From Sipunculus nudus (Eukaryota > Annelida > Sipuncula > Golfingiida > Sipunculidae), in NCBI GenBank assembly GCA_026874595.1, contig CM049311.1, positions 65,763,953-65,827,952 on the forward strand: 64,000 bases of DNA. The letters are read 5' to 3'. Shown one piece after another: positions 49,634-60,509 of this stretch; position 1 is the stretch's first letter; the number at the start of each line of letters is the position of its first letter. Position numbers and translations under genes: made by a program. Below the pieces are notes generated by a model that was given only the letters and a program-made list of their open reading frames with translations, did not search any database and was not told the origin of the DNA.

Positions 49634-51048
49634 TATATATTTATATATATAGCACTTATAGCAACTTGTTCGACAATAAAATAAACATTTATTTTTATAA
49701 TATCTAAATTGCGGTATGTTCTAAGTAGACTTATAAGCGCAGACATGAGGCTAGGGATTCAGCAGCGCCAATACAAGGACGCGGGTGGTTGTATATATAT
49801 ATCACCCAATGTTTCAGCAAGGGAGATGTTCAGTGTAATCAGACCCCTGCCATTCAGAGAATACTATTTATATACTGGAAATGAAACATACATGTATTAA
49901 TAATTAGAATTATAGGCTTTGGTTCCATATCTGGGTTTACTATGAAATATTAAAAAAAAATGGAAATAAATACTGCCTTATATGATAAAACCTTATACTT
50001 AATTGGAAAATTTGTAATATAAATGTGTGTGTAGGTGTGCGTGTGGGTGTGTGTTTATAAAAAAAATCGTCCAACGCCTGTGATTCATAATTCCACCCTT
50101 GAAGATAAATTGACGTCACTGAACTGTTTTATATAACACAGGCGGATTAACAAGTTTGCTGAAATAAGACTTCTTATTTACAAATGTGAAGGGCAACAAT
50201 GACACGGATTTATTGTTAAGTCTGAGCCACCAAGCCTTAATCTGGGGGTCCATGATTTGCACTGAGAATCACTTTTTTTCGTACTTTTCATTGTGTCTTC
50301 TTTACTGGTGAAACGTTATTACTGAAATTGAATGGATTAAATATATCGTCAAATGAAATTTATGACAATTTGGTTTTGCTCCGGGAAGATACGAACTCCA
50401 CATGTTTACAGTATGTGCGTGCATTGGTGCTCAAGCAGGGGGTCATTGACCTGGATTGTAACTGAATACATACAACTAGTATATACGTATAGTTGGCCCG
50501 GGCGCGCGGCGTGGTATATAGTAAACAAAGACTTCAGTTACCCGGAACTCTAGGATATTTACCTACAGGAGCTCATATTGGTAAAAATTGGGACCTGTAA
50601 AAATTTAAAATATTTGTTTGAAACTGAAGGGCGATGGCTCGGCTAAATGTTTGATAAAATATGGCTACAAAGACATCCTTCGTTTATGTAGGTAGGTGCT
50701 TGGAGCCCCGATCACGTTGTGTTGGTTCGATGGCCGCGTGACCGGCTGATATCTGACCAAACATACATCCCATCTATTCCTTCATATAAACGGGACGGCC
50801 CTGGAATCTAGACATTATCTGGTATAATTTAACTATTTTCAATTACTGAAGGTTTACCTGAATCCCCGCGCCATCCCTTTATAAACTTGAACTGCTGCCC
50901 AGTGATTCATATATGTGTGGGTGTTGTTATATAAAGTCAGCCCCCTAAGTTGTTTACAAATAAAACCTTAATGCACTTACCCCTCTGTTGTTGTTAATGT
51001 GCATACTATTGCAACAGATATGGCACTGATGGTCAGTGAGACATGCAT
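48963..51048 (-). CDS. Secreted cysteine-rich protein, paralogue A (two exons)
   Basis: Function unknown. Exon 1 is 51048-50981 (68 bases): a signal peptide starting MHVSLTISAISVAIVC, ending at donor GTAAGT. Exon 2 is 49275-48963, after acceptor TTCTCCACAG. The splice is phase 2 and joins to TTTEG-LRWPRGC. The product is 126 residues. The mature part has nine cysteines in the order C-x3-C, C, CC, C-x-C-x4-C, C, the last being the final residue. It also has sequons NNS, NLS and NGT. An odd cysteine number allows an inter-chain disulfide. The pattern CFPEN, then CC, then WCxC near the end resembles, from memory only, uncharacterised secreted eukaryotic proteins. The intron (1705 bases) holds (TA)n and poly-G. 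It shares exon sizes, splice phase and about 80% of mature residues with paralogue B about 4 kb upstream. Gene structure is strong; role is unassigned. Confidence 0.82.
49276..50980 (-). other. Intron of paralogue A
   Basis: Begins GTAAGT (minus strand) and ends CTCCACAG. Contains a poly-G tract (about 49476-49490) and (TA)n (about 49579-49629). No coding exon is seen inside. Confidence 0.75.
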
Positions 51049-51151
51049 GTTGAAGTTTTGCTTTGTCAGTTCTGTCTCCTGCAGGCCTTACTTCTAGTTC
51101 TGTTTCCTCAGTGCGGAAGATGATACCCGCATCCACACCAAGCTGGCTGAC

Positions 51152-51157
51152 TTTATA
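51152..51157 (-). promoter_or_regulatory. TATA box of paralogue A
   Basis: On the minus strand GCATATAAAGTC, about 105 bases ahead of the start codon. Transcription would begin near 51122-51126, giving a 5' leader of about 75-80 bases. Confidence 0.6.
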
Positions 51158-51211
51158 TGCCTCACAATTGGACCGCCAGGTGTCGCCACTGTTATGTTGC
51201 ATAAATGCCAC

Positions 51212-51892
51212 GCGGCGCCTTTATGTAACTATAAAATAATTGATCGGGCTGTGCATGGTACCCGGACCGTGACGTCACCTGAGGATTCATGGATTATGAT
51301 TCCCCAACTTCAGTTCAGATAGATGTATCTTTTCCGCATTAAATGACATTTGGCACAAAACCGATTATATAAGTATAATATGATAATGATTACAAGTATG
51401 CAGAGTGTGTTGATCATGAATATATTTCCGTTGTTCATATTTATATGACCATAGCTATTTTAGGTGTATGTGTGTAGACAAAATCGAAACCGCCCTGTAA
51501 GGTTCGGTGTGTGTGTGGAACGAGGGGAGGGGTTGGGGGTCTGTGGACTTTATACCCCGGTAAGGGAGGGTATGGGAAAATTATAAATTCTGGTGCATTT
51601 TAGTTATAATTGATTCCTAAGATTTCTGTCCTACTGTATTAAGCTGCATGTTGTTACAATATCATGAATGTACCGGTACAGTAAAAGTTAAATTCTTTCT
51701 AATATGACGTACGTACCAAGGCCAAGACAAGCGTGTCTACGTCAGTGTTATGTATGTATAACACTAAGGTAGACACATATAACATGTGGTCAATCGTCAA
51801 CTCATATTACTGGGCTGGTGTGCAGGTGACCACACAGCACAGATGTAGCCGCGAAGGATGGGGGATTTATTGGATTTATATAAAGTATATGT

Positions 51893-51960
<68 letters not shown>

Positions 51961-52498
51961 GCTGCATCTATAAGAGTCTGTCCTTATTGGCGTTTGGGTT
52001 GATTAAACAAAAGGATCTGTGTGCGCGTGCCTGTGTGTGTTTGGGGGGGGGGGGGGTAATGCAATTAGACCCGAGCACCACTATATTATGATGGATTTTC
52101 TATTTTGTTTTTATTTTCTTTAATAAGACGTCTATAACATTCACTAACATGAGTCACCAAAACAAATAACATAATAAAGAGTTGTAAGAAAATAGAAAAC
52201 ATTTATTGGTAATAATACATCACTTGTTCCTGATACACTATTAAATCGTTGTAAAAAATCTCCCTAATGCATATAGATCAGAGAAGAAGAATGAAATGCA
52301 TGATGTATGTGCACGTTCAGACTTTAGTGAAAAGGTCTAGAGAAAGAAAAGTACTTTAACATATATACATAGCATTTATAGTGACCATATTACAGTGAAC
52401 ATAATGGAAACCATTGGCCATTATTCTTTATATAAGGTATAAAGCAACACCATACAACATTAACATAAATCAATAACGGCCAAACTTATGTTTATATA

Positions 52499-52571
<73 letters not shown>

Positions 52572-52999
52572 GAATTAACCTTTGTTTATATTCTAAATTT
52601 CTCTCCTTCATTTTCATTTCCATTATTTCTCTCTCACTTTCCAATTTCACTCTAACTCAGGGAGAGTTAGGACTTGGACCCTAAATTAGACGCACCACGA
52701 CTATGTCACAGAAGCAGAAATCAGCACGTGCGTTTTTATGTTAGATGAAAAATACATATATAACATTCCTGATACTTGTGGTAACCAAAAATAGGCTAAC
52801 ATCATTTTTTTCACCATGTATATCAATAAATAGCACAGTGCATTTACATATAAACAGTGAACTTTAATGCCACCCGCATTTTCCTATTTACAGAAAAACA
52901 CATGATTATGCTGAAATTGTAGCCTGGCAGTGTGATAACAGACTGGTTCAGTCATTATATTCACCATTTTCTGCTCTATCTTAGCTTATGTACACGCTG
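51212..52999. other. Spacer between the two paralogues
   Basis: Contains (TA)n at about 51896-51957 and 52493-52570 and poly-G at about 52040-52053. ATTAAA on the minus strand at 52863-52868 lies about 135 bases past the stop of paralogue B and may be its polyadenylation signal. No third copy of the gene is found. Confidence 0.5.
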
Positions 53000-53380
53000 T
53001 CAGCATCTGTCCCACTCCACTGTTCCATTCAGCTGGTTGATACAGATAGACACAGAACACGTGCACCACGACAGGTTGTTGGGGTCCCTGCTGTTTCGCA
53101 TGATCGGGCCGTACAGAGGGTTACGGTACGCCACCCAGCGGTCGTGACGGTTGTAAATGTTCCGGGGGTTCTGTATGTGGGTACAGCACACCATATGGTC
53201 AGAGTTGTTCTCCGGGAAACAGTGGTCAGTCTCATCTCGTCGCCAACGGTAAGCCCTGCCCGGGGTCATCAGCGAGCCACAGGGCTTGGTGCATCCCCGA
53301 GGCCATCGGACTCTACAGAAACAACAATATATATTTAAAATATTTATAAGATACTTACATATGTTCCACACTCACACACA

Positions 53381-53412
<32 letters not shown>

Positions 53413-55222
53413 GACACACACACACACATATATCATATATACACAAATATACATACATGCACATAAACACCATGTATGCAATGATACATGTTTCCGGAAA
53501 TCCATATGGAGGGTAACTTTAACATTTGGACAATTAGGAAGGGGGGGGGGGGGGTTAGAATGAAGCTTATTTGTTACAGGTTTATATAAAGTTAAGAAAA
53601 TGCCTAAAGAAAGCCATATGATAATGTATGTCCCACGAAATACAAAAATGTAAACACAATAAAGTTATTTTTTTCTTTTAATACAACTGAATATGCCAAT
53701 ACAAACGGTAGAGACAGTGAACGCCTTCAATCTAAACTTAAATTATGGATTTATATAATTCCAAAGTCTACCATGCTTCCATTGAGTATGAGTGTGGGAG
53801 TTAAAATGTTTGTCTGATAGAAGTGCAGAAATATTTATGATGAAATAAGGAGAACATTCTTTGAAATATATAAAAAAACATAACATCTGTTTAAAATGTC
53901 GCAAATTCTAAATGTTTCGAAATGAACAATTCTCTGTTCATATCAGTATTCCCTTAAGACTCACTCGCAAAATCTCATATGTAATTTTATCACATTTTCA
54001 CAGGTGGTCGATTTTGAGATACACAACGATCTCGTCAATGTTGTTGCCTGCTATGCTGCTGCCATCTAGGGCATGTTGTAAAAACTAAACATAACCCATA
54101 GATCCACGGTTGGAATTATCCAAATAAACCCATGCAGTTTCTCTTTGTTTTCTCAAAACGATTTTCACACATTTGAATACTCATTTTACAGGGTTATGTG
54201 TCTGATTATCAAATGTCTGAAGACTTACACTCTTTCTCTCATATGTATCCAGAATTGTTAGGATAATGAATTATTTTCATCTGTCAAATAGTTGATCACT
54301 ATCTCCCTGCAGAGTTTTCTGCACTGCTTTGAGTATTGAAGTAGTATTAGACCTTACCATTTTTCATACATATTGATATTTGACATGTATGGGGTTAAGT
54401 AATTTGATAAATGAAAAAAAGTTGATAAATAGAGTTTATTTAGCATTTATGACTTAACTTAAGTATACTTTCAAGGATTTAGCTGCAGATAAGTATATTA
54501 GTATCAAGGATCCAAGTACAATTGAGTGAATTCATTATTGTGTATATTATCATTAATAAACAGTTGAGTACATTATCAATAATTCAACTACAAGAGTATA
54601 CAGGATCATCGGTTTAACAAACATAAAGGAGAGTGCATTATCACAGATTTAAATACAACTAAGAAAATTATCTTAGATTTAAATACAGTTGGGTTAATAA
54701 TAGAAAATTTATTGAAATTTTAACATTTTCAAATATTTAACTACGGTTGATACAGGATATTCGCCAAGCGGTGCAGTTGAGTACAAAAACAAGAATTAAA
54801 AATATACACAGTTGAATACATAAATTATGAGGATTTAACTTCAGTTAAATAAATTATCAAAGATTTTACGGTAGTTGAGTAACTTTTCAAAGATTTGATT
54901 ACAGTTGGATTTAACTAAAGCTTACAAAAAATACATAATCAAAGGTTTAAAAGTACAGTTCAGTGCATCATGAAAAATGGACACGTACAGCTGAGCAGAA
55001 AATCAGGGATTAGCCAACAGTTAAGTACATTACTAAGAATTTAACTAAGTTTGTAAAAATTACCAACGATTTTAACTAGAGTTGAGTGAATTATCACAGA
55101 TAGCGTAAGTAACCACATGCAGCTATATATTTTAACTCAAAATTAATTACTTACCCTTGAGCGACAGGCAAATTGCAGAATATCGCAGACAAGATAGCGA
55201 CCACGGCTAGGGCAATATGCAT
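53000..55222 (-). CDS. Secreted cysteine-rich protein, paralogue B (two exons)
   Basis: Function unknown. Exon 1 is 55222-55155 (68 bases): a signal peptide starting MHIALAVVAILSAIFC, ending at donor GTAAGT. Exon 2 is 53317-53000, after acceptor TTGTTTCTGTAG, joined in phase 2 (PVAQG-VRWPRGC). The product is 126 residues with the same nine-cysteine pattern and the same three sequons as paralogue A. The mature part differs at 21 of 103 positions, mostly in two patches: after LMTPG, and between THIQN and NPL. Several changes there are to large aromatic or basic residues (RAYRWRR; PRNIYNRHDRWVAYR). Signal peptides are far more diverged. The stop falls right after the last cysteine in both genes, so no third exon is expected. 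A secreted factor, opsonin-like or antimicrobial protein is possible; none is shown. Confidence 0.83.
53318..55154 (-). other. Intron of paralogue B
   Basis: Contains a (CA)n(CG)n(CA)n tract (about 53371-53428), poly-G (about 53540-53553) and an old degenerate minisatellite at about 54470-55110. No coding exon is seen inside. Confidence 0.75.
54470..55110. repeat. Degenerate minisatellite in the intron of paralogue B
   Basis: About 15-20 loose repeats of a 30-36 base unit of the form TTATCAAAGATTTAACTACA then GTTGAGTACA. Units are strongly diverged and unevenly spaced. Confidence 0.55.
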
Positions 55223-55300
55223 GCTGGATGGATGGTCTGTGGTCCCTTGTCTTCTTGTATGTGGTGAGAATAGGAGTGAGGGGTGAAGAACAAAGCCGTA

Positions 55301-55308
55301 TACTTATA
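55301..55308 (-). promoter_or_regulatory. TATA box of paralogue B
   Basis: TATAAGTA on the minus strand, about 80 bases ahead of the start codon. An initiator-like TCACTCC lies about 30 bases downstream (55273-55279), giving a 5' leader of about 55 bases. Confidence 0.6.
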
Positions 55309-55533
55309 CACCCTCTCCCCTCACCGCTAGGGGTCAGCACTAGGTCGTTATATAAGTCTTTTATAACCGCTTTCATAACATGTTTATGCAACCAGCGATT
55401 TATGACTGTCAGTAACTGTACATAAAACAATATATCCTGAATCTTTTTATAGTCAGCAATGAAGAGAGCGGTGCAATATTTTAAAAATGATAAAATATCT
55501 TCATTAAAATTAACGAATATATGATATATGATG

Positions 55534-55539
<6 letters not shown>

Positions 55540-55607
<68 letters not shown>

Positions 55608-55618
55608 ATGTGTGTGTA
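55540..55618. repeat. (TA)n(TG)n microsatellite
   Basis: About 26 TA units followed by imperfect TG units, about 320 bases upstream of the start codon of paralogue B. Confidence 0.95.
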
Positions 55619-56564
55619 TAAGGTTATTAGTTGAAAAAAGTTTGAACAAAATTCATAATGCTGCATGCAGCAGATAGACACAGAACAAATTCATTTTCCT
55701 CAGTATAATTTTCATATATTATGTCGCATACTTTTGGGGACAAAATTAAAGGGTAGTTTATAACGGGATAGACCACTCTTCGTCCTACTCTCCTGGTTAG
55801 CCATGCGATATATATGCATGACAAATAATAAAATATTGAAATGACATGCAGCTATATGTCTTCCTTTGTTTAACATTTATAGTAAAATAAAAAAAAAACA
55901 TGCAAAAGAAAAGGCGACCAATAATGCAAGATAGATATTGCTGAACAAATATCAATGTGCAGAAGCCGCGACCTTCAGAAGCAAGATTTCTGTCAGTTTC
56001 TTATCTGTGTATCACGTTACGGAGCACGAGGCTGCTCGGCTGTTGCAGCATTACATACAGGCATATAGCTGCAGGGGTCAGTTAAGTAACAGGCCAGGAC
56101 CGCTTTGTCAAATAATTATCCTGTGCAGTTTTTTAAAACAATTATAAAACCTACGACAATACAATATTTAGTTATGCTAGGTACGATGATGTTTCTGCAA
56201 CTCTATCAACGTGATTTCCTCAAAGATTATTCACATAATGTTAATCATTATAATGATTTGCACCATTGAACCCATACCGAGAACATAAAAAGTTATCAGA
56301 TATGTATTTAAGAAACACGTATTGAAAAATAAATCTAAATAATTGAAATCTACACGTATCTGAGGCATAGCTAGACAGATCAGCCTTGAGTTGTTGACGG
56401 ATAGAGTCAACCTTTAGCTATGGTTTCGTAACACATTTGACAAGGACTATAGGTCAACGGCGGGAGGATACTGACAGCTGGTACAAGGCCTCCGTATACC
56501 AGTGTGTAACCCTACTCGAGGCCTCAAACCACGAGCATACAGGCTTGAATTAATCAGCTATATA
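55619..56564. other. Intergenic DNA
   Basis: No gene or element is recognised between the paralogue B promoter and the DNA transposon. Confidence 0.5.
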
Positions 56565-56700
56565 TGTTACAGGCAATTTGTGAAACCAGGCATTTCGTGA
56601 AATGACTGAAATTTTTAGGCATTTCGTGAAATGACTGTTTCACTCAGGCATTTCATGAAATGACTAAAATTTCCAGGCATTACACGTAATGACTGAAATT
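56565..56700 (+). repeat. Left TIR with four 29-bp-spaced palindromic motifs
   Basis: AGGCATTTCGTGAAATGACT or a close variant starts at 56588, 56617, 56646 and 56675, exactly 29 bp apart. The core CATTTCRTGAAATG is near-palindromic. The fourth copy is changed to AGGCATTACACGTAATGACT but keeps the palindrome. Confidence 0.9.
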
Positions 56701-57126
56701 TGGTGATCATTTTTACACACTTTGCCTGAGGGTGTTTTAGGCAATAAGTGTAACAACCGAATCTTCATTTCTTGTGTTTTATTTTTCAAAATAGTCACCA
56801 CAAGTGGTCCATGCATGCATTTTGGCTGTGTACATTGTCAATGACACTTATTCACCACTGATCTGCTTACATCATGATATTTTATCAACTATGACTGTTT
56901 GCTATATCAACTGACCTGCTCAGATCTCTGCAGCCCATAGTCACAGCTCAGTTTGGTAACACACATGCTCTCCAGGGATCTGCTCATTAGGGCTGAATGT
57001 TATGGGCACATGCCACTGATCTAATCACTGATCTGCTCAATCTGTCCAAACCACAGTACGGGTCTGCCAGCAGTTGATTACCTTGATCTGCTCACATCCT
57101 CCAGTGATTTACTGTTGAGATTGGGG

Positions 57127-57133
57127 GTATAAG
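57127..57133 (+). promoter_or_regulatory. TATA-like box of the transposon gene
   Basis: GTATAAG about 80 bases ahead of the chosen start codon (57208), in a stretch with repeated CTGATCTGCTCA words (about 56840-57095). Confidence 0.35.
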
Positions 57134-57207
57134 AGGTGACCAGCATTTTGTTCATCACTTGTCACTTGATGACAACTGAACTGCTGTCATTTGTTCACTC
57201 ATTGAAT

Positions 57208-57536
57208 ATGGCTAATGAACTTAAATTTAGAGAAGAATTGTTTGAAAAGTACGCAAAGTGTCAGAAGTATCTGATTCCTAGAGATGAATATTACTCTACA
57301 ATTGATCAGCTGAAGAATGACTCCCAGAGCACTTCTACCAAATCAAGGCATGTCTACTATATACGGAAGAAGTAAGTCAGATATCATTATATACATTTAA
57401 TTTACTTTATTAGAAGTTAGCATTACCACACATTGCTTTTTCCAATTCTGAAATAATTGAGAACAATGCCAAATTACTGATTATTGTATCCCCAGACAAA
57501 GTCGGGGGATACTATGTTTTCATACCGGTCCCGCCG

Positions 57537-57568
<32 letters not shown>

Positions 57569-60243
57569 GCCGCCGCCGCCGCATATAAATCTTGTTGGCG
57601 CGATAACCCAAAAAATATTTCACGGAACTTTACCAAACTTGGTATATGTATAGATATGGGTGAGAGGACGACGCCTATTTAAAATGAGGTCATAACCTTT
57701 AATAGGAGAGTGTCCTTGACCTTGAATAGGTCCAATTTTGGGGAAAATCACACAAACTCTTTAATATCTCAAGAAATCTTGCATGGATTTATCCCAAAAT
57801 CAACTTGATGGAAGATCATGGATAGGGTTGTCATGTTTCAGAAACTGGTGGCGCCACCTATTATTCTTTACTTGTTTTCGTGCCGTTTAATACCCCCAAA
57901 ATTGCCACCTTACAGTACTGTGAGCATTATAAGTCAAAAACTAATGGACAGATTTCTTTTATATTATGCATATACATAGGTATGGGTTATGGGATGATGT
58001 TTATTTAAATTGGGGTCATGACCTTTCCTATGATAGTGGCCTTGACCTTGAATATTGCCATATATGGTGAAAATCACACACCTCTTATGATATCTCCAGT
58101 GTTGATAGCCATATGGATTTCAAACATGACTTATGTATGGCCCACCACTAAAGTAAGAACCCTTTAGGTTCTAGGGTCATGAGTTCAAAGTTCAAGGTCA
58201 CTGGACTGGCATTTTAAAAGATACTGTGGATGCATTTTAAGCCAAACTTTCATCCTAGGTCTTCCATCTTGAATATATAGCTCACTTGCCAATAGTGGAT
58301 GATCCATATAAATTTTGGGGTCACAAGGTCAAAGGTCAAGGCCACAGAAGCTATCTGTCCAAAAATTAGTTTCTGGATGATAAATCCTGCTTTTATTGAT
58401 GTATTGATTTCAAACTTGACTTATATATGTCCCATTGAAAAAGCAAGACCCAAATTGATTTTTGGGTCATGAGGTCAAAGGTCAAGGTCACAGGACATCT
58501 TTAAAAAGATTGTGGATGCATTTTCAGCCAAACATTTCATCTCAGATCTTTCATCTTGCACATATAGTTCACCTGCCAAGAGAGGAAGAACCCTATCAAT
58601 TTTGAGGTCACAAGGTCAAAGGTGAAGGTCACAGGAGCCATCTGTTCAAAAATTAGTTTCTGGATGATAATTCCTTCTTTTATTGATGTATTTATTTCAA
58701 ACTTGACTTGTATTTGACCTATTGGAAAAGCAAGACCTGAATTGATTTTGGGGTCATGAGGTCAAAGGTCAAGGTCACAGGAAACCTCTTTAAAAAGATT
58801 GTGGATGCATTTTCAGCCAAACAATTCATCCCAGATCTTTCATCTTGCACATATAGTTCACCTGCCAAGAGTGGAAGACCCCTATCAATTTTTAGGTCAC
58901 AAGGTCAAAGGTGAAGGTCACAGGAGCCATCTGTCCAAAAATTAGTTTCTGGATGATAATATCTGCTTTTATTGATGTATGGATTTCAATCTTGACTTGT
59001 ATATGTCCCATTGGAAAAGCAAGACCCAAATTGATTTTGGGGTCATGAGGTCAAAGGTCAAGGTCACAGGACACATCTTTAAAAAGATGTGGATGCATTT
59101 TCAGCCAAACATTTCACCTCAGATCTATCATCTTGCACATATAGATCTCCTGCCAAGAGAGGAAGAACACTATCAATTTTGAGGTCACAAGGTCAAAGGT
59201 GAAGGTCACAGGAGCCATCTGTCCAAAAATTAGTTTCTGGGTGAAAATTCCTGCTTTATTGATGTATAGATTTCAAACTTAACTTGCATATGTCCCATTG
59301 GAAAAGCAAGACCAGAATTGATTTTGGGGTCATAAGGTCAAAGGTCAAGGTCACAGGACACATCTTTAAAAAGATCAAGGTCACAGGACCAACATCTTCA
59401 ACAAGATTGTGGATTGTTAGATGGAAGAAACAATAAATATGCCAAGTGTCAGTATATGCTGCTAAAAATGGGGGTCTATTTATAAAGAGAGGGGGGGGCC
59501 TACTATGTCTGGGGATACTCTGGCACCTGCGGTGCCAAGAAATGTCTAGTTAGTTATTTATTTTTATTTATCTATACTTTTTATTTATTATATATTTTAT
59601 ATAATTATATATATTATATATATTATATATTATATATAATTGATATATGTTGTGAAATATTTTAAAAAATTATTTCGTTTATTTAATTGCTCAAATTATC
59701 ACTAGCATAACATTAAAAAAATGCGGGTCATCTAATTGATATTGATAAACCTTGTGTATTAACATTAGACAGTTTGTCACCAGTTGTCTTATGTATAGAA
59801 TATATTGTAAATATAGTATATATTTTTTTTCAATTTTAGGAATTAATCGAACATTATTATTCACTTTAATTGCAGATACGAGGTCCTCAAATTTGGAGAT
59901 ATTGAATAGCTCACACACCATTGGCGTGAAAGCTGGGCTACTGAAGTCAAAGTTCACCAGAAATCAGTTTTCCCTTTGCCCACAACGTTTACTGACCAAC
60001 ACTGATATCAACACAGAAGAGAGGATATATGTAAGAGAAGCACTGAAAAAGAGCGCTTCAGGAGGCCAAGGATTTCTGCGTTGCAGTGGTGCAAGTTCTT
60101 GGTCAAAGAAGTGTAGTTCCAGGAGGTGTCAGTGTTTCATGGCCAATAAAAGTGTAACAGTCGCTGCCACAACAGTCTGTCATGCAGTAATAAGTAAAAA
60201 GCGGTTATATATTGCACTTCAGAGTGCTCCAGAGTGCACTTGA
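57208..60243 (+). pseudogene. Broken integrase-like transposase gene, core deleted
   Basis: Exon 1 is 57208-57371, starting MANELKFREELFEKY and ending SRHVYYIRKK, with donor GTAAGT. Exon 2 starts at 59876 after TTAATTGCAG and adds YEVLKFGDIE, then a stop at 59907-59909. From about 59915 another frame reads the C-terminal tail of the family: GVKAGLLKSKFTRNQFSLC, then a basic Cys-rich end with GGQGFLRC and RRCQCF, stop at 60241-60243. These two ends match, from memory, the termini of KRBA2-like/Ginger integrase proteins. The zinc finger and DDE core normally between them are absent, so the element cannot move itself. I chose the ATG at 57208 because it opens the conserved N-terminus; an in-frame ATG at 57136 is possible. 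Confidence 0.6.
57486..59549 (+). repeat. Dispersed repeat with tandem AGGTCA-rich units, nested in the transposon intron
   Basis: Starts with GTATCCCCAGACAAAG, then (CCG)n at about 57530-57580. Near its right end is CTATGTCTGGGGATAC (inverse of the start), then a GGCACC-TGC-GGTGCC hairpin. From about 58180 to 59400 it is a tandem array of period about 287 bp, each with two half-units. Each unit has AGGTCAAAGGTCAAGGTCA (58472, 58759, 59048, about 59335) and, half a unit away, a variant with AGGTCAAAGGTGAAGGTCA (about 58613, 58901, 59190). A copy of its 5' part is at 46390-46850. No coding capacity. Confidence 0.8.
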
Positions 60244-60373
60244 GAGCTTTGTTTTAAAACAATATTTTGTGTTACAAGAGCGAAAAATAAAATAAACTGA
60301 TTTTCAACCGACCATGGGTGTTCTCATTCAGCAAGAAATAGCATCCAGGCATTACGTGAAATGACTGGGCCCG

Positions 60374-60509
60374 AATTTCAGTCATTACGTGTAATGCCTG
60401 GAAATTTTAGTCATTTCATGAAATGCCTGAGTGAAACAGACATTTCACGAAGTGCCTAAAAATTTTAGTCATTTCACGAAATGCCTGGTTTCACAAATTG
60501 CCTGTAACA
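60374..60509 (-). repeat. Right TIR of the same transposon
   Basis: Inverse copy of the left TIR with three substitutions and the same four motifs. Confidence 0.9.

Larger units (their letters stand above)
56565..60509 (+). mobile_element. Integrase-type DNA transposon (Ginger/KRBA2-like), internally deleted
   Basis: A 3945-bp element bounded by 136-bp terminal inverted repeats, 56565-56700 and 60374-60509, differing at only 3 positions. Ends are TGTTACAGGC / GCCTGTAACA, and flanks show TATA on both sides (4 bp, possibly 6 because the target is TA-rich). A 4-bp duplication and TGT ends fit Ginger elements. Inside is a broken integrase-like gene with one intron, which holds a separate 2.1-kb repeat. 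An extra half-palindrome copy lies just inside the right TIR (about 60355). Confidence 0.75.

Noticed and set aside
48963-55222. Interleukin-17-like reading of the secreted cysteine-rich pair
   Set aside because: The spacing around DPNNLSWCxC recalls the IL-17 signature, but the CxC block sits near the C-terminus and the later IL-17 cysteines and strands are absent.
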